NCBI RefSeq assembly: GCF_014217855.1
Contig: NZ_CP059059.1
Span: 1,798,001 to 1,862,000 of the forward strand
Direction of reading: 5' to 3'
DNA: 64,000 nucleotides
DNA from: Synechococcus sp. HK01-R
GTDB taxonomy: Bacteria; Cyanobacteriota; Cyanobacteriia; PCC-6307; Cyanobiaceae
Shown: piece by piece, positions 55,163 through 64,000 of the stretch
How the letters are laid out: every line of letters begins with the position of its first letter
Numbering within the stretch: position 1 is the stretch's first letter
The notes under the pieces: generated by a model
The model's database searches: none
Seen by the model: the letters and a program-made list of their open reading frames with translations, nothing else
What the model was told of the DNA's origin: nothing
Position numbers and translations under genes: made by a program

Positions 55163-55528
55163 TCAGCCATTCGATCGCCGCAGACTGCGATTGAACTTAC
55201 GTAGTTCGCGGCTGTTGCCGCCATGCTCTGAGCGGATTTGTTGGCGGCAGCAGGCAATCGCGAAGTCATTCGCTTTTTCGTCCGCTAGATCAAACAAGCC
55301 CGCCAGGTTGCTGACGCGGCAAAAATCTGGGCGCTCGTCATAAATCCTGCAGCTCCTTGCACCGGTGTCGTAGTGCTTGCACCAACCATCGGGGCCGGCC
55401 ATCTCTAAATACAACGCTCGCTGCGCTTCTGATAAGGCCGCTAGGGCCTCCGGGCGGTCATCAGGGGACAGCCGGCAGCAGGCACCGCAGAACCGGATAC
55501 AGGTCCAGGTGTCTTGGCGCTTCGACAT
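55163..55528 (-). CDS. YkgJ-family cysteine-cluster protein
   Basis: 121 residues from ATG 55528 (ATG 55546 adds six). Eight cysteines are arranged as in the UPF0153/YkgJ family: CIRFCGACCRL near the start, WCKHYD, SCRIYDERPDFCRVS, and FAIACCRQQ. These probably bind Zn or an Fe-S cluster. Function is unknown. Upstream of the two half-size GDT1 genes, in the same direction; a metal-handling operon is possible. Confidence 0.85.
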   Translation of the reverse strand: MSKRQDTWTCIRFCGACCRLSPDDRPEALAALSEAQRALYLEMAGPDGWCKHYDTGARSCRIYDERPDFCRVSNLAGLFDLADEKANDFAIACCRQQIRSEHGGNSRELRKFNRSLRRSNG

Positions 55529-55637
55529 CAGCAGCTGCTGTGACAAGCCATCACAGTGACAGGCCCCCTAGAACAGCGAATGGGCAAAGGCCCCGTAGCC
55601 TGGTAAGACGATTGCTCCGGTTCACCGCGCCGACCCT

Positions 55638-55745
55638 ATGGGACTCGATTTTCACCTGATCGCCAATTTCGCTGCCCTGGCTCTGATCACCCTGGCGGGT
55701 CCGGCGGTGATCTTCATCCTTTTCTACCGACGCGGCGCTCTCTGA
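55638..55745 (+). CDS. psb30: Photosystem II protein Psb30 (Ycf12)
   Basis: 35 residues, a single membrane helix: starts [20 protein letters not shown] and ends with the basic YRRGAL. This is nearly invariant among cyanobacteria and places Psb30 in the PSII core near PsbJ and cytochrome b559, where it stabilises the complex. It is too short for many gene finders. Its last 22 bases overlap the end of the convergent ClC gene. Confidence 0.96.
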   Translation: MGLDFHLIANFAALALITLAGPAVIFILFYRRGAL

Positions 55746-57088
55746 AGCTCCCCCAAAGCGTGGTACACAGGCTTTCTGGCGATCAGCCGTCCGACATAGG
55801 CGGCGATCACCGCTGCCATCACCACCCCAGCGAACAATTGTTGATCGCCTGTCAATCTCCAGGCGAAAACGATTGAAACCAGCGGCAGTTGGGTCGCTCC
55901 TGAAAGTCCTGCGGCCATTCCTAGGGCAATGCCCAGATCTTGGCTCATGCCCAACACGGCACACACGGTGTAACCCAGCATCGCTCCAAAGGTGAGTGAG
56001 GGGTCGATGAGTCCTCCAGGGACTCCAGGTGCCAGAGCGATCATCGGTGCCACCACACGGGTGAAGGTGATCCACAGACTGGTGACACCGGCGATCAGAT
56101 CCCCTCCTTGAGGGTCGAAGCTGGGCATGCCTTCATGAATCAGCTGGCGAATCAGGGCTTCCCCATCGGCCGTGCTGGTGCCAAAGCTCAGGAGCCCTAA
56201 TGCAGTCAGGCCAAAGCCAAGGGCCAGGCCAATCCTGACCGGCTGTCGGCGCACCACGCCCATCAGCCGTTTTGTGGACCATACGAGGCCTCGGTTGAAC
56301 AAGCCACCCACGAGTCCGCCGACAATGCCGATCGGCAGGGCCATCATCAGTTGATCCGCCTCTGGCGTCATCACATTGATCACGCCTAGCCCGAAGATCG
56401 GTTGCCCCCCGAAATGGCTAAATCCCGCGGCCGCAACGGAAATGACCAGAGCGGGCCAAATCGTCACGATGGCGTAATTGGCGGTGAGTTCCTCGAGCAT
56501 GAACACCGCCCCCAGTAAGGGAGTGTTGAAGCCACCGGCTAATCCGGCTCCTCCACCGATCGCCACCATCTGTCGTTCGGTGAGGCTTGGAAGCCAACCA
56601 CCAAGACGACGCTGGAGCGCCCTGGCGACAGCCGCCCCGAACTGCACCACAGGCCCTTCTCGGCCCAGGGGGAACATGGCCACGGTGGCGATCGACCAGA
56701 GCAATCCTCTCTCCACCGTCCCCGCTGCTGCCATCGCTCGCTGCAGCTTGGATGGGTCTTCAAGACCATTCATGGTGGAGGGGATGCCAGAGCCAGCACC
56801 GTCTCGCCATGGCCCCCGCTGCAGCAGTAGAAGCGCTGGCATGACGGGCATCGGCAACAAGATGATCAGAAGCCCCAGGGGTGTCCAGGACTCGAAATGG
56901 GTGGGGAGCTGGTTGTAGAGGAGCTGCTGCAGTCGATCGATCCAGTTGAGGGGCAGGCAGGCAAGGCCGATCAGAGCGCCAACAAGGATCAGCCCAACAA
57001 AGTGCCGAATCTGCGAGGGAAGGGCCGAGGCTCCCGAATCAATCAGACCTGGAAAGAGCCCTTCGCTTCTGCGGGTATCAAGACTCAT
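55724..57088 (-). CDS. ClC-family chloride channel/antiporter
   Basis: 454 residues, about ten or more helices. Selectivity motifs: [14 protein letters not shown] with the gating glutamate, and [22 protein letters not shown] keeps the intracellular proton glutamate position, which points to a Cl-/H+ exchanger, not a pure channel. No CBS domains at the C-terminus. Start ATG overlaps the recJ stop by 4 bases. Confidence 0.9.
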   Translation of the reverse strand: MSLDTRRSEGLFPGLIDSGASALPSQIRHFVGLILVGALIGLACLPLNWIDRLQQLLYNQLPTHFESWTPLGLLIILLPMPVMPALLLLQRGPWRDGAGSGIPSTMNGLEDPSKLQRAMAAAGTVERGLLWSIATVAMFPLGREGPVVQFGAAVARALQRRLGGWLPSLTERQMVAIGGGAGLAGGFNTPLLGAVFMLEELTANYAIVTIWPALVISVAAAGFSHFGGQPIFGLGVINVMTPEADQLMMALPIGIVGGLVGGLFNRGLVWSTKRLMGVVRRQPVRIGLALGFGLTALGLLSFGTSTADGEALIRQLIHEGMPSFDPQGGDLIAGVTSLWITFTRVVAPMIALAPGVPGGLIDPSLTFGAMLGYTVCAVLGMSQDLGIALGMAAGLSGATQLPLVSIVFAWRLTGDQQLFAGVVMAAVIAAYVGRLIARKPVYHALGELQRAPRR

Positions 57089-58977
57089 GGGTGAAGACCA
57101 AGGCCGATGGCGGCGTCCTGCAGCAGGCCTGCAACGTAGGCGTGGCTGGAGCGAATGTCGTCGCTATCCAACACGCCGTTGTCAAGACAGTTGACCTTGA
57201 GGCGGTCACCGGTCTGATTGACCAGCTCCATGCCCCGATCCCCATGGCGCCGACAGGTGTAGAGCAGATTCCCTCGCTGCAGCACCATGCTGCTGAAGTG
57301 CTCTCTTAAGGCCAAGACCTCGAGTTGAAGGCGTTCTTCCCCCTGCCAGCGATTCAGCGAGAGGCGGAAGATGACATCCACCCGTCGAGGAATCGGCTGC
57401 TGGGGGTCCCAGCGCCAGGCGATCGCCTCGCGGCATGAATCCCCTTGTTGCAGGCTCAAGCGCTTATGGCCTCCCCTGAGCGTCTGCTCTCGGGTGACTT
57501 CACAATCTCTTGCCCAGAACAGTGGCGCTGGATGGCCGACCCCAAAGGGCTCCAAGGTCTGAAGCTCCTGCCAGAAGGCTCTGGTAATTCCCTCGAGAGG
57601 CAGCAGTGCTTCAGGGAGGATCCTTCGCGCACTTCCCTGGTCGTCTAGCCATTCCGCGGCAAGCCCATTGAGTTGTTCATGCAAGACGTGCACATGCTCG
57701 GCGCGAACGCTGAACCCAGCCGCTGCTGGATGGCCTCCGAACCGTTCCAGGTGCTTGGCGCATTGCTGCAAGGCTCGATCGACCGCAAACCCTTCCGGGG
57801 AACGCACTGAAGCGCGTAGAAGCCCTTCTCCATCGCCAGCTAGTAAAGCGACGGGTCGTCGATAACGCTCCATCAACCTGGAAGCCACGATGCCGATGAC
57901 CCCGTGATGCCAGTGGCCCTGGGCGAGCAAGACAAAGGGGGGGAGTCCCTGCGTATCGGCTTCGAGCAAGGCCAGCGCTTCTGCCTCGATCGCGTCGCAT
58001 AGCTCTCGCCGCTGTCGATTCAGAGCATCACAGCGGCGAGCAAGCTCGACGCCTGCGTCACGATCGTCCTCGGTGAGTAGCTCCACCACGAGGCGTGGAT
58101 CTCCAAGCCTGCCGACCGCATTGATCCTTGGTGCGAGCTGAAAGCCAATGTCGTCGGCGCGGAGGGGGCGTTCTTCCAGGCCGGAGAGTTGCTGCAGAGC
58201 GCGAAGGCCGATGCAGCTGCTGCGATGCAGATGGCCAAGCCCTTCGCGGAGCCAGGTGCGATTCGCTCCTGTCAGCGGCGCCATGTCGGCAATGGTGCCA
58301 ATACAGAAGAGATCTCGGGCGGCGCCGATCGCATCCGGTTGACCCAGCGATTCGGCAAGGGTTCGCGCGAGCACGTAGGCGAGGCCCACCCCCGCAAGCC
58401 CCCGATAGGGCGAGTCCTCCGGAGTGGTGGAGGGGTGAATTAATGCCAGGGCTTGAGGGGCTTCAACCGGCAGGGTGTGATGGTCCGTGAGGATCACGTC
58501 CATGCCGAGCTTCTCTGCAAGCGAGAGCGCTTCCTGGGCGGAAACACCGTTATCAACGGTCACCAGCAGTCGGATGCCCTGCCCATGCAAGCCAGACACC
58601 ATGCCTGCATTCAAGCCGTAACCATCGTCCATCCGGCTGGGGATCGCTGGTTGTGGCTTGGCTCCGAGGGAGGACAGCGCTCTGATCAGCAAGGCTGTGC
58701 TGGTCATGCCGTCGGCGTCATAGTCCCCACAGATCGCCAGGGATTCACCCCTTAGGCAGGCCTGAGTCAGCCGCGCCACTGCTGTCTCCAGCTGGGGGAA
58801 GTGCTCGGTGGTGGAAGGCAGCGCGGGGGCATTGAGCAGAGCCTGCGCTGAATTGAGATCGTGACCTCGACGAAACAACACCGCCCGAAGGGCCAGTGGC
58901 AGCGGTAACCCGTTCAATGGATCTCTCCCACAGGGCGGCGGGAGCTGCCAAGCCGATGGACTGGAGGGGGGGGGCAC
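57085..58977 (-). CDS. recJ: Single-strand-specific exonuclease RecJ
   Basis: About 630 residues from GTG 58977. The upstream ATG (59100) would add 41 Ser/Thr/Pro-rich residues that overlap the divergent gene. DHH-family motifs: CGDYDADGMTSTALL, VDNGVSAQEA and TDHHTLPVEAPQALALIHP; DHHA1 contains the GGHPAAAGFSV motif. It degrades 5' single strands in recombination and repair. Overlaps ClC at its 3' end. Confidence 0.94.
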   Translation of the reverse strand: MPPPSSPSAWQLPPPCGRDPLNGLPLPLALRAVLFRRGHDLNSAQALLNAPALPSTTEHFPQLETAVARLTQACLRGESLAICGDYDADGMTSTALLIRALSSLGAKPQPAIPSRMDDGYGLNAGMVSGLHGQGIRLLVTVDNGVSAQEALSLAEKLGMDVILTDHHTLPVEAPQALALIHPSTTPEDSPYRGLAGVGLAYVLARTLAESLGQPDAIGAARDLFCIGTIADMAPLTGANRTWLREGLGHLHRSSCIGLRALQQLSGLEERPLRADDIGFQLAPRINAVGRLGDPRLVVELLTEDDRDAGVELARRCDALNRQRRELCDAIEAEALALLEADTQGLPPFVLLAQGHWHHGVIGIVASRLMERYRRPVALLAGDGEGLLRASVRSPEGFAVDRALQQCAKHLERFGGHPAAAGFSVRAEHVHVLHEQLNGLAAEWLDDQGSARRILPEALLPLEGITRAFWQELQTLEPFGVGHPAPLFWARDCEVTREQTLRGGHKRLSLQQGDSCREAIAWRWDPQQPIPRRVDVIFRLSLNRWQGEERLQLEVLALREHFSSMVLQRGNLLYTCRRHGDRGMELVNQTGDRLKVNCLDNGVLDSDDIRSSHAYVAGLLQDAAIGLGLHP

Positions 58978-59047
58978 GGCTGCAGCGTTCGGGTGAGTGC
59001 ATTGTGCGCTGTGGTTCAAGCTGGTTTGCAGCGGTGGCTGTCTTGTT

Positions 59048-59815
59048 GTGTTGGCTCTGGAAGCCGTCTTCTGGGATGTGGATGGAACCCTGGCAGACAC
59101 AGAGATGGATGGTCATCGGCCAGCCTTCAATGCAGCGTTTGCGGAAGAGGGACTGCCCTGGATCTGGGATGTGCCGCTCTACGAACAGCTGCTGCTCATC
59201 GCGGGTGGACGTCAGCGCATGGCGGCCTATGCCGATCAATTGGGGACTCCTCTGGCCAATGCCCAGCTCGATCGATTGCGGGCTCTGAAGCAAAAGCACT
59301 ATCGGCAACGTTGTCAGGAGGGGGCGATCGCTCTCCGTCCTGGAGTTGAGCGCTTGATCGAAGCCTTTTCAGAGGCTGGATGTAGCCAGTGGATTGTTAC
59401 CAGCAGCGGCCGATCGTCCGTTGAGTCCCTCCTGATTGGCCTTTTTGGAGCCAGCCGACATCCCTTCAATGGCTTGATCACCGCCGACGATGTGCGATCA
59501 GCGAAACCGGATCCAGAGCCTTATCTCAAGGCGCTGACGATCAGTGGCTGCAATCCCTCATCCGTGTTGGCGATCGAGGATTCGCAGGCCGGTCTCGAAG
59601 CGGCGACAGCGGCAGGTCTCCCTTGTCTTCTGACCCCTTCGCCCTGGGAGCATGAGCTGCTTGCTCGTCTTGACGGGGAGGTTCCTCCCGCCGCCGCAGC
59701 GCTGCTGCACCTTGGTGAAGCAGACCTTCCGGCCCGGCAATTGTCAGGTCCCCCTTGTCCTGGAGGGGTTGTCACGCTGGAGTACGTGAACGGTCTTGTG
59801 CAGAGCAGTCGTTGA
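59048..59815 (+). CDS. HAD-superfamily phosphatase, CbbY-like
   Basis: 255 residues from GTG 59048 (or TTG 59051). VFWDVDGTLADTEMDGHRPAF is HAD motif I with the nucleophile Asp and the cap domain follows. SSGRSSVESLL holds motif II, KPDPEPYLKAL motif III and IEDSQAGLEAA motif IV. CbbY-like enzymes remove xylulose-bisphosphate, an inhibitor of RuBisCO, but other sugar phosphates are possible. It ends overlapping ycf20 by one base. Confidence 0.88.
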   Translation: MLALEAVFWDVDGTLADTEMDGHRPAFNAAFAEEGLPWIWDVPLYEQLLLIAGGRQRMAAYADQLGTPLANAQLDRLRALKQKHYRQRCQEGAIALRPGVERLIEAFSEAGCSQWIVTSSGRSSVESLLIGLFGASRHPFNGLITADDVRSAKPDPEPYLKALTISGCNPSSVLAIEDSQAGLEAATAAGLPCLLTPSPWEHELLARLDGEVPPAAAALLHLGEADLPARQLSGPPCPGGVVTLEYVNGLVQSSR

Positions 59816-60150
59816 TGCTTCGGCAGCGCACCCGCTACGCCCAGCTTGAGGAACGTCTCGGATCCCAGCTCAGCATGAGTTTGGTGGGGCCCTGGAGACG
59901 ACGAAGCCTTGGTTTGCTTTGCCTGTTAATCGGCTTTTTTTTAGGCAGCATCCTCACCACCTACTACCTCCAGATGATTGGTCAGCGGCCCTTGGTGGTG
60001 CTGGTGTTGGTTCTGGTGCTTGAGCTTCTGGTGCGCTTGCGCAGTCGTGTGCAGGCCAATCCCTGGCCATTGTCCTGGATCGCTCTCGACAACCTGCGTC
60101 TTGGCGTGGTTTATGCCGTGGTGCTGGAGGCTTACAAACTTGGTTCTTGA
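59815..60150 (+). CDS. ycf20: Ycf20-like (DUF565) membrane protein
   Basis: 111 residues from ATG 59815 (TGATG overlap with the HAD stop). RQRTRYAQLEERLGSQLS and two helices (LLCLLIGFFLGSILTTYYL and VLVLVLVLELLVRL) followed by NLRLGVVYAVVLEAYKLGS match Ycf20/DUF565. Plant relatives act in photoprotection; the bacterial role is unknown. An earlier frame upstream belongs to the HAD gene DNA in another frame. Confidence 0.82.
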   Translation: MLRQRTRYAQLEERLGSQLSMSLVGPWRRRSLGLLCLLIGFFLGSILTTYYLQMIGQRPLVVLVLVLVLELLVRLRSRVQANPWPLSWIALDNLRLGVVYAVVLEAYKLGS

Positions 60151-61078
60151 GCCCTCGCCTTGTTCAGATCCTCTCTCCGTGCCAGGCCTGGAGCCGGTGC
60201 TGAACAGCCTGGGGATCAGCGATAGCCGCGCTTGGCGCACGCGCTGGGCAGATGTCGGCGGCTCCTCTTTGGCCCTTGAGGCCTGGGGACACCCAGTGAC
60301 GGATGCTTTTGTCTGGTCTGTGGGGTTTCCGTTACTGACAGCGCTTGAGGGGGCCGCGGACCATCCTCAGCGTCAGTTGTTCGGCCTGAGCGGTCTACCG
60401 GGCTGCGGAAAAAGCACATTGACCCGCTGGATTGCTGCTGCAGCGAAGGTGATCGATCTTCCAATTGCGGTGATCTCTCTGGATGATTTCTATTACCCAG
60501 GCGAGGAGCTTGATCGGGTCATGGCTGGCAATCCCTGGCGCGTGCCCCGTGCTTTACCGGGAAGCCATGATCTGTCTCTTCTTCAGCGGGCGATGGAGTC
60601 ATGGCGAACGAGCGGTCTCCTGCGTGCGCCCTGCTTTGAAAAATCGTTGAGACATGGCAAGGGTGATCGCAGCGGCTGGAGCGAACAGCGCGGTCAGGTT
60701 TGCCTTCTGGAGGGATGGTTCGTCGGCGTTCGCCCCAGCAGCCAGCTGGGTGACGACCCCCTTCTGACTACCGCGGAACGGGACTACCAACCGCTTGTTC
60801 AGAAGCATCTGGGTCGCTATGTCCCTCTTTGGGAGTCACTCGATGGCCTTTGGCATCTACGGGCCTCAAACGTGGAGGCCACCCGCCACTGGAAACGTCA
60901 GCAGGAAGAGACCATGCACCGGCGCACCGGTGTCCAACTGCCCGCTCCTGCGCTCAACAGCTTTGTTCGCATGATCGAAACAGCAATGCCCCAGGCGTCG
61001 TACCAACACCTGGAGCATGCCAACGTTGTCGTGCACCTCAACGACACCCGTGAGGTACTCGAACTGACTCGTGCCTGA
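60140..61078 (+). CDS. glyK: D-glycerate 3-kinase
   Basis: About 312 residues from TTG 60140, which has a GGAGG site 9 bases upstream; GTG 60179 is an alternative. The last step of photorespiration: glycerate plus ATP to 3-phosphoglycerate. Walker A is GLSGLPGCGKSTLTRW; ISLDDFYYPGEELDR is the substrate loop; EGWFVGVRP is the Walker B-like segment. NPWRVPRALPGSHDL fits plant-type glycerate kinase. It is convergent with rpmF, 2 bases apart. Confidence 0.9.
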   Translation: MVLEPSPCSDPLSVPGLEPVLNSLGISDSRAWRTRWADVGGSSLALEAWGHPVTDAFVWSVGFPLLTALEGAADHPQRQLFGLSGLPGCGKSTLTRWIAAAAKVIDLPIAVISLDDFYYPGEELDRVMAGNPWRVPRALPGSHDLSLLQRAMESWRTSGLLRAPCFEKSLRHGKGDRSGWSEQRGQVCLLEGWFVGVRPSSQLGDDPLLTTAERDYQPLVQKHLGRYVPLWESLDGLWHLRASNVEATRHWKRQQEETMHRRTGVQLPAPALNSFVRMIETAMPQASYQHLEHANVVVHLNDTREVLELTRA

Positions 61079-61080
61079 AA

Positions 61081-61254
61081 TCAGGCTTCGCTATCGCTGT
61101 CGTCCACGGGATAGACAAATCCCTGTGCGCGGCCGCTGAGCACGGACTTGCCGATGGACAGGGCTCGCTGGGCCGCTGTGGCGGCTTTCGCTTTCCACAC
61201 GGCATGACGCTGATTGCGCTTGCTCTTTGAGGTCTTTTTCTTGGGTACGGCCAT
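61081..61254 (-). CDS. rpmF: Ribosomal protein L32
   Basis: 57 residues starting [20 protein letters not shown]. This is the classic L32 N-terminus, followed by [21 protein letters not shown] and an acidic tail. The zinc cysteines found in some L32 proteins are absent, as in cyanobacteria. Short, so easily missed. Divergent from the FtsH gene over about 86 bases, which must hold both promoters. Confidence 0.95.
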   Translation of the reverse strand: MAVPKKKTSKSKRNQRHAVWKAKAATAAQRALSIGKSVLSGRAQGFVYPVDDSDSEA

Positions 61255-61340
61255 CGCCGGCGATTTCTGCCAAACAGCGATCTTCCCCTGCCGAGAGTCC
61301 CTCCGTCAAATCGCTAGGCTTCCGCCAATGCAGCGTTGCC

Positions 61341-63146
61341 GTGAGTTCAGGTCAATCGGACCCCGCACAGCGTGTTGATCCACTGGCACGTTTCAAGCCG
61401 GAGCCCCCACCCTCCTACAGCGAGCTTCTCCAGCAGATCAAGGCTGGTGATGTTGAAGAGCTTCAGCTCGTGCCGGCCCGGCGCGAGGTCATCGTTCGCT
61501 ACGACGACGGCCGTCAGGCCACGGTGGCGGTTTTTGCTAATGACCAACAGGTCTTGCGAACGGCCGAGTCGGCGGGAGTTCCCTTGACGGTTAAAGACAT
61601 CCGCGGTGAGCAGGCCCTGGCAGGGCTGGCGGGCAACCTCGCCTTAATCGCTTTGGTGGTGATTGGCCTCTCCCTCTTGTTGCGTCGTTCCGCTCAGGTG
61701 GCGAACCGCGCCATGGGGTTTGGGAGGAGTCAGGCGCGAGTGCGCTCCCAGGATGACGTGGTGGTGCGTTTCGAGGACGTCGCTGGCATTCAGGAGGCGA
61801 AGGAGGAGCTGCAGGAGGTGGTCACCTTTTTGCGTCAGCCCGAGAGCTTCATTCGACTCGGAGCGAAAATTCCCCGTGGTGTGCTGCTTGTGGGCCCCCC
61901 CGGAACTGGAAAGACGCTGCTTGCCAAGGCAATCGCCGGTGAGGCCGGGGTTCCCTTCTTCTCGATGGCTGCGTCGGAATTCGTCGAATTGTTTGTCGGT
62001 GTCGGTGCCAGTCGTGTTCGCGATCTCTTCCGCAAGGCGAAGGAGAAAGCCCCCTGCATCGTGTTCATCGACGAGATTGATGCGGTGGGTCGTCAACGCG
62101 GAGCCGGAATCGGTGGCGGTAACGACGAGCGTGAGCAAACCCTCAACCAGCTGCTCACAGAAATGGATGGATTTGCCGACAACTCCGGCGTCATCCTTCT
62201 CGCCGCCACGAATCGTGCTGATGTCCTCGATTCAGCCCTGATGCGTCCAGGCCGGTTTGACCGACGCATTCATGTCGACCTTCCTGATCGCAGGGGCCGT
62301 GAAGCCATCCTTTCGGTTCATGCACGGACCCGCCCCTTGGCAGAGGATGTCAGCCTCCAGGATTGGGCCCGTCGCACCCCGGGATTCTCCGGAGCCGACC
62401 TGGCCAACCTGCTCAACGAAGCCGCCATTTTGACGGCTCGTCAGCAGCAAACCTCGATCGGGCATGCGCAGATCGAGGCTGCATTGGAGCGCATCACCAT
62501 GGGGCTCACAGCGGCTCCGCTGCAGGACAGCGCCAAGAAGCGTTTGATTGCTTATCACGAGATTGGTCACGCCCTCGTGGCTGCCTTGACCCCCCATGCC
62601 GACAGGGTCGACAAGGTGACGTTGCTTCCTCGCAGCGGCGGTGTCGGTGGATTCACCCGCTTCTGGCCTGATGACGAACGTCTCGATTCCGGTCTCATCA
62701 GCAGGGCCTCTCTGGAAGCACGTCTTGTGGTGGCTCTCGGTGGTCGTGCCGCAGAGACCGTCGTGTTCGGTGCAGGCGAGGTGACCCAAGGGGCAAGTGG
62801 AGATTTGCAGATGGTCAGCCAGCTGGCTCGGGAAATGGTCACGCGGTTTGGTTTTTCGGAGCTAGGACCGGTGGCCTACGAGGGTGCCGGGAATGAGGTT
62901 TTCCTTGGCAGGGATCTGATCCATTCGCGTCCTGCCTATGGCGAACGCACGGGGCGCGAAATCGACCTTCAGGTGCGTCGCCTGTCGACGAACGCTTTGC
63001 GCCAGGCGGTGGCTTTGCTGGAAAGCCGCAGAGATGTGATGGATCGCCTGGTTGATGCTCTCATTGATGAGGAGACGCTTCACACCGATCGATTCCTTGC
63101 CTTGGCGGGGATCGACGATTCAGCCGTCGCCACTAGCGTGGTGTAG
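61341..63146 (+). CDS. ftsH: FtsH-family AAA+ metalloprotease, one TM segment visible
   Basis: About 601 residues from GTG 61341. The AAA domain has Walker A GPPGTGKT (185-192), Walker [17 protein letters not shown] and the arginine-finger region [21 protein letters not shown]. The zinc protease motif HEIGH is at 406-410. Ahead of it the extracytoplasmic-like region is followed by a single strong helix ([15 protein letters not shown]). The first TM of standard FtsH is not visible, even with a start at ATG 61227. Degrades damaged membrane proteins such as D1; paralogue not assigned. Confidence 0.9.
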   Translation: MSSGQSDPAQRVDPLARFKPEPPPSYSELLQQIKAGDVEELQLVPARREVIVRYDDGRQATVAVFANDQQVLRTAESAGVPLTVKDIRGEQALAGLAGNLALIALVVIGLSLLLRRSAQVANRAMGFGRSQARVRSQDDVVVRFEDVAGIQEAKEELQEVVTFLRQPESFIRLGAKIPRGVLLVGPPGTGKTLLAKAIAGEAGVPFFSMAASEFVELFVGVGASRVRDLFRKAKEKAPCIVFIDEIDAVGRQRGAGIGGGNDEREQTLNQLLTEMDGFADNSGVILLAATNRADVLDSALMRPGRFDRRIHVDLPDRRGREAILSVHARTRPLAEDVSLQDWARRTPGFSGADLANLLNEAAILTARQQQTSIGHAQIEAALERITMGLTAAPLQDSAKKRLIAYHEIGHALVAALTPHADRVDKVTLLPRSGGVGGFTRFWPDDERLDSGLISRASLEARLVVALGGRAAETVVFGAGEVTQGASGDLQMVSQLAREMVTRFGFSELGPVAYEGAGNEVFLGRDLIHSRPAYGERTGREIDLQVRRLSTNALRQAVALLESRRDVMDRLVDALIDEETLHTDRFLALAGIDDSAVATSVV

Positions 63147-63181
63147 TTGATCAACCGGGCCCGGTGCCGACTGCCCGAGGG

Positions 63182-64000
63182 GTGAAAGTGTTCAATAGGG
63201 GCCAGGCATTTCGCCTTCTATTGCCTCTTCTTTTGGTCACTTGCCTGACCTGGTTTCTCTTGCGCGTCCAGGTGGAGTGGGCGTGGTTTTCCCAGTTTCA
63301 GTTCGAGCAGGTCCTCGCCCTGCGTTGGGGTCTGCAGGCTGCGGGATTCAGTCTGGCGGCCGTGGTTGCAGGGGCCACCGTCCTCTGGCGGCGCTGGTGG
63401 CTTAGGTCAGCAAACGTGCCGGGCCCACCCGTGTTGTGGTCCCTACGTGGTCGCGCTTTTGGGCTCGTACTCGTCGCAAGCCTCCTCCTGGTCGCGGCTG
63501 TACTCAGCGTGTTGTTCAGGCTGGCCTGGCTGGCCTGGATCGATCCTTTTTCCCTGAGCCAGTGGTGGAGTGTGTCTCCGTCGTCCGGCTGGTCCCTCAG
63601 CCTGCCCATCGGGGTGGCCGCTCTGACCTTGGTGCTCGGTGTGCTGCTGGGCAGTTGGGGGCTCCTGGCTCAGGTTGTCGGTGGTGCGATGGTCTGTTGG
63701 ATCGCTGGAAGGGCCTGGGGACTTTGGGCTCTGGCGTGGACGATCCCAGACGTTGGCATTCGCGAACCTCTGCTCGGTTCTGACGTGAGCTTCGGTCTGG
63801 GGCGTTTTTCTGCATGGGCACTGGCGATTGAACTGCTGCTCTTTCAGCTCCTGCTCACCCTCGGCACCGCGGTCTGGGCACGTCTGACCCGTGCCCCAGG
63901 CCTCACTGATTGGTCCATCCCTGGCTTGACAGGTCTTGAAAGGCAGCGATTGCGTCCACTTCTGGCCATTCTCTGCCTATTGGTTGCCTCTCTGCTTTGG
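63182..64000 (+). CDS. UPF0182 family membrane protein, 3' partial
   Basis: The frame stays open from GTG 63182 (GTG 63164 and 63188 are also possible) to the edge, 273 codons. Seven or so hydrophobic helices. AFRLLLPLLLVTCLTWFLL then VEWAWFSQFQFEQVLALRW at the start and DVGIREPLLGSDVSFGLGRF are typical of UPF0182 (COG1615), a large membrane family of about 900 residues with unknown function. The rest of the gene is beyond the window. Confidence 0.85.
   Translation, partial: MKVFNRGQAFRLLLPLLLVTCLTWFLLRVQVEWAWFSQFQFEQVLALRWGLQAAGFSLAAVVAGATVLWRRWWLRSANVPGPPVLWSLRGRAFGLVLVASLLLVAAVLSVLFRLAWLAWIDPFSLSQWWSVSPSSGWSLSLPIGVAALTLVLGVLLGSWGLLAQVVGGAMVCWIAGRAWGLWALAWTIPDVGIREPLLGSDVSFGLGRFSAWALAIELLLFQLLLTLGTAVWARLTRAPGLTDWSIPGLTGLERQRLRPLLAILCLLVASLLW

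Noticed and set aside
58977-59100. Extended N-terminus of RecJ from the ATG at 59100
   Set aside because: The extra residues are Ser/Thr/Pro-rich, unlike RecJ, and would overlap the divergent HAD gene.
1-64000. Prophage, insertion sequence or CRISPR array
   Set aside because: No transposase, integrase, phage structural gene or regularly spaced repeat was seen; gene content is core chromosomal.

Overview
The window comes from the chromosome of a marine picocyanobacterium, most likely a Synechococcus of subcluster 5.1. I infer this from high GC, very tight gene packing, and cyanobacterial marker genes: Psb30/Ycf12, the oxygen-dependent Mg-protoporphyrin cyclase AcsF, Ycf20, a CPP1-like protein, DUF2949, DUF3038/DUF4335, DUF3531, DUF2996, D-glycerate 3-kinase and a class II ribonucleotide reductase. 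I do not assign a strain. I see no insertion sequence, prophage, CRISPR array or rRNA. The only tRNA is tRNA-Ser(UGA). No gene-free stretch exceeds 300 bases; the longest, 13823-14010, is about 190 bases and holds nothing I can name.

Layout. 1-4022: the end of a flavin monooxygenase, then apt and a group of small cyanobacterial genes, including the DUF3038-DUF4335 pair and a secreted EF-hand protein. 4163-7250: an OmpR/EnvZ-type two-component pair and a PPK2 polyphosphate kinase. 7270-13822: an arsenic and nitrogen block. On the minus strand lie the arsenate-detoxifying GAPDH and ArsJ, followed by type III glutamine synthetase glnN and a secreted SNase-like protein. ArsR and a DUF938 methyltransferase are transcribed divergently from the GAPDH gene, across an operator of overlapping palindromes. 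14011-19825: a ribbon-helix-helix-like gene with an unknown partner, a small secreted protein, tRNA-Ser, class II RNR and a frameshifted MscS channel gene. 19825-29013: a methyltransferase, prfC, CPP1-like, hslO, an ABC ATPase, rsmE, a DUF92 (VTE6-like) protein, a sigma factor and an SGNH hydrolase.

29034-32175 is a phnD-phnC-phnE importer for phosphonate, phosphite or a related anion, with 4-base overlaps between genes. It sits between the SGNH hydrolase and an aminotransferase. 33464-41040 holds a VOC protein, a family 4 uracil-DNA glycosylase, ispG, a CtpA-type protease and mfd. 41121-50261 holds TerC, a DUF6464-like gene, a protein resembling DUF120, a DEAD-box helicase, fmt, the TldD/PmbA pair and acsF. 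50330-55546 holds DUF2996, ubiX, an RNase II-family protein that has lost its catalytic residues, two half-size GDT1/UPF0016 transporters and a YkgJ cysteine-cluster protein. 55638-64000 holds psb30, a ClC transporter, recJ, a HAD phosphatase, ycf20, glyK, rpmF, an FtsH homologue and the start of a UPF0182 membrane protein that runs off the window.

Most of this is core photosynthetic housekeeping. The parts that look most accessory or least explained are the arsenic block with its methyltransferase, the ribbon-helix-helix pair at 14011-14675, the phn cassette with its hydrolase, and the degenerate RNase II homologue.
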